Assembly: GCF_009730915.1 (NCBI RefSeq)
Contig: NC_052476.1
Coordinates: 21,495,257 to 21,559,256 of the forward strand
Source: Dioscorea cayenensis subsp. rotundata
Lineage: Eukaryota > Streptophyta > Magnoliopsida > Dioscoreales > Dioscoreaceae
DNA: 64,000 nt
Reading direction: 5' to 3'
Shown here: positions 11,659 to 21,462 of the stretch, one piece after another
Numbering within the stretch: position 1 is the first letter of the stretch
Layout: each line of letters opens with the position of its first letter
The notes under the pieces: generated by a model
What the model was told of the DNA's origin: nothing
The model's database searches: none
The model's input: only the letters and a program-made list of their open reading frames with translations
Translations under genes and position numbers: made by a program

Positions 11659-12130
11659 GGGTTATTTTTTTAGTAGGGTACCTTATTATGCCCGTGCTTC
11701 ATTTTGAGCACTTTTTTTTAATTCGTATCAAAATGAGCATTTGAATTTAATTTGCTTTCACAGAGAGGGCACTAATGCTATTCCGGTGATTAAATGCTTA
11801 CGTGTCCACCGGAGATCTCACGTGGACTCCAAATTTCCACATCACTTGCGCATGTGGAATGGCCACGTGGACAACTAATCCACCTCATCAAAAAACCGCC
11901 ACGTCAGGCCAAGCCCCTTCTTCTCTCCTTCGATTTCTTCTCCTTCTTTGTTTTCACAGAGAGAGAGCTCCCCTTGTTTGCCCTAACTATCTCCTGTCGT
12001 CCACCTTCTTCTCCTCCTTGTTTCCCAAGAAAGAGCAGAGTTCCAATAGAAAGTAGACAGTGAGAAACCAGGGAAACATACCACCTCCAGAGCGCTTGCC
12101 AAGCGACTGAAGAGGCCCATATTCAGAGCG
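11659..12130. repeat. Left terminal inverted repeat of the MULE
   Basis: It pairs with 16450-16914 in inverse orientation with scattered mismatches and indels. Recognisable shared blocks are GGTACCTTATTATGCCCGTG, CACGTGGACAACTAATCCAC and GTTTGCCCTAACTATCTCCT. The two short plus-strand open frames near 11.8-12.06 kb lie wholly inside this repeat and are not genes. Confidence 0.9.
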
Positions 12131-12290
12131 TTTGATCAGGAAGGCATGGAAGTTGAGTGGGTGATAAGGCCACCCAACGCAGAAGCGCCAATTTACTGTA
12201 ATACATTGCATTATTTTTGTTCCAATTTTGCATCTACACTAGTTTTAGGTTTTTCCAATTGAATAGTTTATAGTTTATTAAGTTTTTTAT

Positions 12291-15200
12291 ATGTTGAAGT
12301 CTAAGGATTCTGTCTCTATGGTTTGTGATCTAATAACAAAATCTTTTCAGCACTTGGGTTTTTTAGGTTTTTTTCAGCACATGGTAGTAACTATTTCACA
12401 ATTTGGGCTTTTTTTTTCAGCACCTAGTAGTGACTATTTCACAATTAAATTGTATTATACATACGGTGAAGCACACAAATACGATGGCCGGGAGTTTGCT
12501 GGTTTTGATGATTATTGTTGTCATGATAGGATTTCAAGATTAGAGATTTTAAATATGGCAAAGGAGATGAATGTGGAAGTAGACGGGACTACATTTTGGT
12601 GGTTGGAGTGTGGAGATTGTCATGTCAGTATGAGAGAGATAATCAATGATGGAGATGCTTTGGACTTGGCTGCAAATGTTAGTGACAAAAGGGTAGTTAA
12701 TGTATTTGCTAAGGTTTCTAAGTTAGTTACAAGAGATAATGATGATGGTGAGCAAGGTGATGAAAATATAGATGGTGCGCAGGTTCAAGCAGTGGGGGAA
12801 AATACTGATGAGGCAAGTCATGGACAACAAAAGGAAGTTGATGATGATGGGAGTGAGTTGGAAGATTATGAATATAGTTTCAAAAGTGATGAATTGGTCA
12901 ATGATTGTGCAGAGGGTCATAGACAGGTTGCAGAGGAATGTATTCAAGATCAAAATAATGCAATGAATGAAACTGATTCTGATAGTGATGGATCTGGTGG
13001 GTTGCAATCATGTTCTGAGACAGATGAAGAAGGAGATGGCCTAGAAAAGCCCAAGTATTCAGATTTTCATGCTGAATTGGATATGAATGACCCACATTTT
13101 GAGATTGGAATGAAGTTTAGCAGTTTTAATGAATTCAAGGAGGTTGTTAGGAACTATGGAATTAAGAATAGGTACGTAATGAATTTTAGGCCCAGTAACA
13201 AGAAGAGGTGCAAGGCTATTTGCAAGAAAGGATGTCCTTTCTATTTATGGGCAGCTCTTATGATTAAAGACCACAACACTATACAAATAAAATCTGGAAT
13301 CCTCAAACATGAGTGCACTAGGGATCACAATGTGAGGCATGTTAGTGCAAAATGGGTTGCTGAGCATTATTTGGATCAATTCAGGGCAGATCCAGGCTGG
13401 TTAGTAGCAGGCATCATGCAAGCTGTGAAGAAAAATCAGCAAGTTAACATTACAAGACTAAAGGCTTGGAGGGCAAAAAGTATTGCAAAAAAAGGTTAAA
13501 GTAAATTTGTAACTCTTCTATTAAGATGTTTTTCAATTACTTTGGTGGAATGAATGGCTGTTATTTATTTTTTATTGTGTAAGACAACATTTTTGATATC
13601 TTGATTTTTTTATGATCTTTTTGTTTAATTTATGATACAGCCTATTGGATGGTGATGAATGTGAGCAGATCAAGAGTTTATATGATTATAGGCTTGAAAT
13701 CCTGCGGACAAATCCAGGCTCCACTGTAATGTTCAAGTGTAATGAAGGCATATTTCGAGGTATGTACCTTTGCTTGGGTCCATTGAGGCGAGGTTTCATG
13801 GCAGGATGCAGGCCGATTATTTCTGTAGATGGTTGCTGGCTCAAGGGACAATTTGGAGGACAACTGCTCTCAGCTGTGGGAGTAGATGCAAATGATTGCA
13901 TCTATCCCTATAGCATGGGCTGTGGTGGATAAAGAAAACTACGATAACTGGAGATGGTTCCTAGAGCTACTGGCAATAGATTTGGAAATTAATAACGGTC
14001 ATGGATTTGCTTTTATGAGTGATAGACAAAAGGTTAGATTTCCTAACACTTTATGTAGTGACATATGCAATGTTTTGCAAATATGCCAATGACTAATATA
14101 TTGTTCTTTTTCTTCTATTTTTTTGTTTTGTTTCTATTTGTTATGTATGTCTTCTGATTGCCAAATTAAATCCATTAATAGGGCTTAATACCAGCCTTAG
14201 AAGATTTATTTCCCAACTCAGAGCATAGATACTGTGTCAGGCATATACATTGCAACTTTAGGAGTAATTACAAGGGTAAAGCTTTAAAAGACCAACTATG
14301 GAAATGTGCTAGGGCCAGCTACATCCCTGCCTTTAACAAAGAAATGGAAACCTTGAATGCCATGTCACCCGATGCATATGAGTTCTTGAGGAAAATACCC
14401 CCCATACATTGGAGTAGGGCACACTTTAAACCAATCTACAAGTGTGATATGCTTTTAAATAACCTCTGCGAGTGTTTTAATAGTTTGATACTTTGTGCTA
14501 GAACCAAAGGGATTGTGACATTAAATGAAACCATTAGAACACAGCTAATGTGCAGGATTCAGAGAAAGAGAGATTCAATGAAAAAATCAGGAAATATATT
14601 CTGTCCTAAGATAGTTAAAAAATTGGAAAAGGCAAAGAATATGACTTACTTTCATAATACAACTTGGTCAGGGGGAGACCAATACCAAATTATATGCAAT
14701 GATGGCCAATTTGTGGTGAACAAAAAGGAAAAAACATGCACTTGTAGAAGGTGGGAATTAACTGGAGTGCCATGTTCTCATGCCATTTCTGCAATTTATT
14801 ACAACCATGAAAAGCCAGAGACTTACATAGAGGACTGTTATAAGGTGTCCACCTTCCTAGACATATACAGCCATATCCTGTACCCTACACAAGACAAAAC
14901 CTGCTGGCCAAAGAGTCCTCAGTGCCCTATGATACCACCTGAAGTTGTTATGAAAAAAAGGGGGCAGAAGGTTAGGCTAAGAAGGAAAGATGCAACTGAG
15001 AAAATTGGCTTTTGCAATGGAAAGGTGAGCAAGACAGGGAAGAAAATCACTTGCAGCATATGTGGAGTTACAGGACATAACAAAAGGTTTCATGGACAAC
15101 AGGTAATTGAATTATATTAAACATAGGTTCCTTCTTGTTTTTTTATTCAAATCCAACTTGCATTCCTCTCCAGGGAACTAATACTAACAATGATGACAAT

Positions 15201-15778
15201 GGAGGACAAACTGGGACTTCAACAACAACTCTGCCCCGGGATGAGGTGATTTAATCACATTCTATGAATGAATATTTGTATAGTAGGTCCAAATAATTAT
15301 ATTGTCCTTTGCAGGTAAATTGTCATGACCCTATGGATGGAATAGATCCACAAGTTCTAGAGGATCATTTGCAATTGGTAAGATTTTCGCTGGATCAATT
15401 TAATTTTACAAGTTGGATCTTAATTTGGTTTCTCATAACTTGTCAGGTTGATCACCTAATTGAATCTCAATTCAGTGAAAAAATTACAACATTTGAAAAT
15501 GTTCAAGTGGAACCTTTACAGGTACTAGATTGAAATTAGGCATTACAATATATTGCTTGCTCATCATTTTTCTTAAGTATTTATGTTCTTCAATAATATA
15601 GGGTATTATTACACAAGAGCAGGATGCACACAATGCTGAAGAAAGGAGGTCAGAAAGGAAAAAACTTGAAACAATGAGACAAAGAAAGAAGGGCATAATT
15701 GAAGCTAACCCAGTACTGGTGGAACGACTCTTGCAGAACCATTGCAAAAGAAAAACACAGGTCAAAAACATCCTGTAA
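12291..15778 (+). pseudogene. MuDR-type MULE transposase, frameshifted
   Basis: The transposase excises and reinserts the MULE. Main exons: 12291-13494, 13641-14032, 14182-15102, with small 3' exons to 15778. Order: a PB1-like N-terminal region (FTIKLYYTYGEAHKYDGREF), an acidic linker, the MuDR DNA-binding domain (FSSFNEFKEVVRNYGIKNRY to HECTRDHNVRHVSAKWVA), the DDE catalytic core, a SWIM zinc finger (CTCRRWELTGVPCSHAI) and a C-terminal knuckle (CSICGVTGHNKRFH, last Cys replaced by His). Catalytic candidates are D in SVDGCWLKG, D in FMSDRQK at the exon 2/3 junction and E in NNLCECFNS. One extra T in TATCCCTATAGCATGG (near 13911) shifts the frame between the first and second Asp. The exon 1/2 junction also appears one base out of phase. 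The true start is uncertain. Confidence 0.88.
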
Positions 15779-16449
15779 ATTCAGATCTTGCAACCAAAAA
15801 GAGGAAACAATGGATTCCATAACTTATCAAGACTGCTTACAGTGATGAAGGGAATGTTTGAAAAAAAGATGCTGCTCTTGGATATTTCTTGTTATGACAG
15901 CATGTAATTATATTCTAAGGATGTACTCATAGCCTAATGGCAATTTTGTTGTGACATGGTGATATTATGTTTTAAGGTTGTATTCGAGCCACATGCAATT
16001 TTGTTATAACAAGCTAAATGAATGAATTATAAATGTTTGTTCCCATAATTGTGTCTCACACTTGATTTCCTTGTCTCCAAAACAAATGTAATGTATAACT
16101 GGTTTGAATATATATCTGTATATACTGCACATATTATGTAAATGTCATATACCTGCATATAGCCAGGTACTTTGTCCAATTTTGTCAATGCCAATGGTTA
16201 ACCTTTGTCCAGACTTTCACAGTGATTCGCTTGAAGTTTAAGCCATTGATTATACTTTGTAATTATAAATGATTACCCTCATAATGGTAGATAAACTTCG
16301 TGATAAATTTGTTAGCAGAACTTTCACAATTATGATATTTTCTGTGTCCAAATTTTATTTGTCCATTTACATGATAAGAAGAGGGAGATAAATCAAAGGC
16401 TCTCTTGGAGAAGAAGGGGGAGATCGCTTGGTCCAAATTATGAACAAGT

Positions 16450-16914
16450 GGCTCTAGATACATGGGCCTCTTCGGTCTCTTCGCGAGGGCTATGGAGGTG
16501 GTCTATTTCCCTGGTTTCTCACCGTCTACTTTCTCTGGGTACTCTGCTCTCCCTTAGCAAACAAGGAGGAGAAGAAGGTGGACAACAGGAGATAGTTAGG
16601 GCAAACAAGGGGAGCTCTGCTCTCTCTCTGAATGCGAAGAAAGAGAAGTCAAAAGGGAGAAGAAGGCTGACGTAGCGGTTTTTTGATGAGGTGGATTAGT
16701 TGTCCACGTGGCCATTCCACGTGTGCAAGTGATGTGGAAATTTGGAGTCCACGTGAGATCTCTGATGGACACGTAAGCATTTAATCACCGGAATAGCATT
16801 AGTGCCCTCCCTGTGAAAGCAAATTAAATTCAAATGCTCATTTTGATACGAATTAAAAAAAGTGCTCAAAATGAAGCACGGGTATAATAAGGTACCCTAC
16901 TAAAAAAATAACCC
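16450..16914. repeat. Right terminal inverted repeat of the MULE
   Basis: Inverse partner of 11659-12130. The plus-strand open frame at 16448-16675 lies inside this repeat and is not a gene. Confidence 0.9.
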
Positions 16915-17587
16915 GATTTCTGAGTTTTGTTGTTCTTCAACAAAACAATCCCTTGATTTGCCGCATTTAATGTGAGATTGATGTTTGCTTGTGAACATAT
17001 ATCTGCTTTACCGAGGTTTGCAAACTCCGAAAAGTTATCAAAGTATCCAAGCCTCATCAAAATCATGTAATTGTTCATCAATGCTCTGTCCATGCCCTTC
17101 TCTTTGATAAGCCCTTTGGCTAGTGTGTTTCCAAGATATTTCTTATAGTATGTCATGCATGCGATCCAAGTCCAGTTCTTTTTATCAACAATTATTTAAC
17201 CAGAATTAATCAATCAATTAAAACAAAAATCAAGGAAGAAATTCATTATAAAAACACACAAACATATGTACCTGCTCTCATGACTTGAGCAACAGCATTT
17301 TCTGGTTCATCATTCATCCACTGAAGATCATCTACCATTGTCTCAATGGAATCACAATCTGACACTATGTATCTATAGGTTCCTTTCAAATGAAATGATC
17401 AATATATATAATCAGAGATAGATTAAACATATAAAGATAAAACATGCATACCCATGAAGATTCCATTCATCTCTAAAGGTTCCTTTCATAAGCCTTGGAT
17501 CAGCACAAGCAGGGATTCCATTAACATTGTTATAAGAACACATGACACTACTAACATCCCCCTCTTTCACACACACTTCAAAAGGCC

Positions 17588-17959
17588 GGGTAAATATCCT
17601 GTAGCGTCACCAAACTATGGTCAAATTTCGAAAGGGATACCAACCTTTAATTCGTATCTTTTTTAGTATCATAATTTGATTTCGCTTCAACGGGAGGGTA
17701 CCCGCTTATTTCCGGTGATAATTTTCTGACGTGGCCGCCGGAACGACCACGTGGACCAGTTTATGACAGTGCAGATGATGACGTGGAAGCGCAAGCAACC
17801 CTTTTGTAATCGCCACATCAGAAAATTATCACCAAAAATAAGCGGGTACCCTCCCGTTGAAGCGAAATCAAATTATGGTACTAAAAAAGATACGAATTAA
17901 AGGTTGGTACCCCTTTTGATATTTGGCCATAGTTTGGTGACGCTACAGGATATTTACCC
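17588..17959. mobile_element. MULE-type MITE, 372 bp, inserted in BXL exon 3
   Basis: Terminal inverted repeats start GGGTAAATATCCTGTAGCGT and run about 150 bp on each side. The 10-bp duplication TCAAAAGGCC lies at 17578-17587 and 17960-17969. Excision restores the xylosidase reading [20 protein letters not shown]. There is no coding capacity. The AATTCGTATC plus TTTTTTAGTA motifs and the GGGT end resemble the large MULE in the same gene, so both may be mobilised by one transposase lineage. Confidence 0.93.
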
Positions 17960-18344
17960 TCAAAAGGCCTTTGAAAAGTCTCCACCATGTCTTGCTCTGT
18001 CACCTAATGAATCATATATATATATATATATATATATAACAACAACAACCAATCCATGCATACGTGCATGCATGCAGTGCAATATAATTAACGTGCATGT
18101 ACTTACATCAGAATTGAAGTGGAAACGGTCAACGACAAGGTTACCATTAGTTGACCAAAAATCCAAATCATAAGCAGCATAATGCTTGCAACATGCAGAG
18201 ACTCTGAGACGTCTTGTGTTTGGATCTTTACTTGTTTCATTCCCTGGCATATCTTGCATCCCTCTTACAAAATTCACTGCATAACGACTGTGTAGGGATC
18301 TTCACCTGGTGTTTCAAGTATCCTTCCCCATCTTGGATCCCTTA

Positions 18345-20386
18345 TGTCACGTCACAGCCCCACAGCCGGGCCCGCAGACAGATCGGCCACATCCAATGGG
18401 ACTAGGCCCCACTGGGTGCAAGGCCTCAGATTTGACCTGGTCAGAGTCAACCCTAACAAGCAGATATGAACAGTAACACAAAAGCACAAATAGGGTACTG
18501 AAAACTGAAATACTACAAGTACGGGCTTTAGCAGCCCTACAGAATACAAATACAATCCAACAGTTTGCAAAAATACAAATACAGTCAAAGTACAAGCCTT
18601 ACACTCACAAAAAAGGGAAGTACAGAGATACTGATAACGCAGACAATACGACTCTCTGACACCCCCCAGTCCTAAACTTGATCTTCTCCTGCGAAAACAG
18701 AATACACAGAGTGTATGAGCCACAAGGGCCCAGCAGGATCGCAGAAAACAACAGATATAGCAGATATTGCAGAATAATAGCTCATATTTCATACAGAATA
18801 TAGAAAATACGCAGAATATTGGAATAATCCAAAAATATGAAAAACACGCAGAAATACATCTCCCTGGCTAATAACAGAAATCAACAGCACGAGGTTGGAT
18901 CTTCGACTATGAAATCGGAGCAGAACAGAACAGAACAGAATATCAACAGTCGTAGCCGGATCTTCGACCGCAATCGTGGGGTAGCGCTACTACAGAAAAC
19001 ATGTGCACATGGCCTCCTAGCTGGGCGAGCTAGAAATGGAGATGTACTAAAAACCGCAGAAAATACGAAATACAAACAGAGGAATTACTGAATAAATAAT
19101 GCAAATAAGAAAATAAATAAATAAATATAAATACCACGCAAATAAATAAAATCATTAAACAATGCAATAATTAAATAATAATTATTGCCAGAAATACGCA
19201 ATTATACAGTGTGAGAGCCTACCTGGCTCCGAGCTACAGAGTTGGGTTCACCAAGTCCCGCGAACAAGACTCGCTACAATAATCTAACCCAACAAAATAA
19301 ACTACACTCAGGAATAATTCTCGGGTTGGGCCTAACTTAACTATTGCCCAAGCTTTACATAACAGGAATTTAAACAACAAACTTTCTAATCACCAAGGGA
19401 TAAATAATTCCCAAGATTCCACAGCCAAAGTCAGAACAATCAAGCACATAAATATATACACACATGTGAATAACAACTAATATAAATGATTTAAGAAGAT
19501 CCATGCTTTAATATTTAATTGCTACCACACAAAAGACATACTAAAGTTGTAGGATAAGTATGCATAATTAAATATATGTATATATATAAACCTATATAAT
19601 TAACAAATCCCCTGAACAAAGCATGCTTACATGGGTGTTTGCATAAGCTAAATCTAGATGTCATGATGATACAAAATAATAATATAGTAAAGTAATTATA
19701 CTAGAAACAAAACATGTTTACAGGTGGCCATGCATGTTTACAAAAGTATAAATATACATATTTATACGATTATAAACACCAAGCTTATAACTATTTATAT
19801 AAATGTATATAACTAAACAATAAGATCAAGAGGGCAAGCTTACATGTTCATGCTTACAAACCTACATATAAAACCAAATTCTCATGCTTACAAGGAGGAT
19901 AGGTTAAGCTTAGATGATGAACACAATTATCATTAACCAAAACGAGACACACAAGATTCACAAGACTCAAGCTGTTAATAAAACTCAACCAAACATTCTG
20001 AAATCTCACTAATTAAACCAACTCCACAATCAAACAAGCATGCAAAGATCTAGTTAATTAAAAAAACACCAGGCAGCTTAAACTCTTAAACAAACAATAC
20101 AAGAAGAACTCCAAACAAGCAAGAAGCATGATGTTCTCCATCAAGCTTCAATCACGAGCAAGAATCACCTACCTCTAATCTCTCCGAGGATCCGCCGGTG
20201 AAGAGAATCTCCCTCCAACTCCAAACTTCAAGAGAAGAAAAAGCTAGAATTTCGGCCTCCTGAAGATGCCAATCAGCAAGCAAGCTTTGAGCTGCTCCCA
20301 CTTAAAACTAAACAAAACAACACATGCCAATAATTCACTCATCAAGATCCGGTTTTTTAGGGTAAAGAGACAAACATTACATTACA
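18345..20386 (+). mobile_element. Solo LTR, 2042 bp, inserted in BXL exon 2
   Basis: The insert begins TGTCACGTCACAGCCC and ends AACATTACATTACA, with the TG...CA ends of an LTR. It is flanked by the 5-bp duplication CCTTA at 18340-18344 and 20387-20391. Removing it rejoins NINVV and RDPRWGR. No gag or pol is present, so a solo LTR left by LTR-LTR recombination is the simplest reading. The TGTCACG start is typical of Ty3/Gypsy LTRs. Reading it as an intron fails: the only GT/AG pair at the edges gives an out-of-frame join. Confidence 0.85.
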
Positions 20387-20480
20387 CCTTACCACATTAA
20401 TATTCGGACTCCAAAATGTCAACCCTGCATGATCTAAGTTGTACATTGCCCTTGCTTCCGTTGATATCGCCTTCACAACA

Positions 20481-20483
<3 letters not shown>

Positions 20484-20524
<41 letters not shown>
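20484..20524. repeat. (TA)n microsatellite in BXL intron 1
   Basis: About 20 uninterrupted TA units in the first intron of the xylosidase gene. Similar tracts occur at 18017-18038, 32558-32590, 34307-34334, 38793-38820, 47130-47150 and 48474-48500, and in the introns of the small gene family. Confidence 0.9.
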
Positions 20525-20527
<3 letters not shown>

Positions 20528-21462
20528 GAGATGAGAAGCACATATAATAATTACGTATTTAAAAATATATGCAAAGCTGAGTGATTTCCTTCTTTGCGAG
20601 GTCTTGAGTTCAAAATCTCTCAAGCATAATGCAAATAAAAAATAAAAAAATTACTTGTTGTCAATTTATTAAAAAAATTACGTATTTAGCATATGATATA
20701 AAATGAACCTGGCCGATGTTTTTCCATAAGATTTCATTAAAAGAGGAGGTGGTAGTGATAGGGGTTGGAAAGCTGGTGGCTCCGGGGACTTGGGAATCAA
20801 AATGAGAGCCACAACCCATGTCGGAGACGTCGTGAAGAGCCTCTGACCACCAGTTGTATTTCAGGAGGGCGAGACGTGGAACGCCATCTACGTTGTTACC
20901 GAGCTGTGCCACCCTCTCAAGTATTGTCATGGAGTCCACTAGAGACTTAACTCTGACTGCATAAGGTTGAGAAATGTCACAGAAAGGGAAGTTCTTCATC
21001 TCCAAGTTTAGCTTTTTATACCGATCAGGATCACAAACATGCTCTAAAAATGAGGTTGTGAATGATGATGATAAACATATGAAGAGGAGGAGGAGGAGAA
21101 GAATGATGTTGTTTGGCATTTTGGTAGAGTTTGCCATTGTGTTTGTTTGTGTGATTGAGAGTTCAAAATTAATTTGAAGAGAATGATATATATATATATA
21201 TATAGAGAGAGATGATAATCACTATATCAAGAATTAAAAACATGAGGAACAGCTTTCTTATACAAAGTCAAGATCAAAAACCTCTCAATTCATTTGGATA
21301 ATGAAAATGTGGATAAACCACATGCATTAATAAAAAGACACCAAAGATACAGAAGCCTTCCACTAGATGTGGAAACAAAAAGCGAGAAAAACAAAATGGA
21401 GAAACAACGGGTCTCCTCCTAACCCACATAACAACATAAACTACTCCTCGCCGCCGCACTGG

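Larger units (their letters stand above)
11659..16914 (+). mobile_element. Mutator-like element (MULE), 5256 bp, inserted in BXL exon 5
   Basis: Ends are GGGTTATTTTTTTAGTAGGG at 11659 and its inverse at 16914. Long terminal inverted repeats of about 470 bp flank a MuDR-type transposase on the plus strand. The 10-bp target-site duplication GATTTCTGAG lies at 11649-11658 and 16915-16924. Removing the element and one duplicate rejoins the xylosidase reading from KNNKTQKS into FLPLDPAQFKGK. Position, orientation and TSD are therefore certain from sequence. The transposase is frameshifted, so the copy is probably non-autonomous now. Confidence 0.95.
10362..21137 (-). pseudogene. BXL: GH3 beta-D-xylosidase / alpha-L-arabinofuranosidase gene, broken by three insertions
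   Basis: Plant BXL enzymes are secreted GH3 glycosidases that trim xylose or arabinose from wall polysaccharides. Exons (minus): 21137-20709, 20470-18107, 18003-17452, 17372-17273, 17177-11551, 11461-11056, 10972-10362. Exon 1 has a signal peptide (IILLLLLLFICLSSSFTTS) and WWSEALHDVS. Later come [34 protein letters not shown] (catalytic nucleophile Asp present), GIVLLKNN, DATVIVVGLDL, SILWAGYPGQEGGQAIADV, MTWYP and FGYGLSYTEF, to a stop at 10362. Exon 2 is split by a solo LTR, exon 3 by a MITE and exon 5 by a MULE. Independent lesions are a net loss of 4 bp after GEDPY (near 18290), +1 bp after DLD (near 17160), TAA after GLDRENM and a nearby frameshift (near 11250). Order and splice sites are otherwise complete, so this is a former full gene, not a processed copy. 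Confidence 0.93.

Noticed and set aside
11794..12211. Short open frames on both strands before the transposase
   Set aside because: They lie inside the MULE terminal inverted repeat and recur inverted at 16448-16675.
12723..13095. Minus-strand Ile-rich open frames
   Set aside because: Antisense shadows of the acidic linker of the MULE transposase.
18345..20386. Interpretation as a BXL intron or a gene with open frames of 146 and 84 codons
   Set aside because: TG...CA ends with a 5-bp duplication and an out-of-frame splice join favour an LTR insertion. The open frames show no domain.
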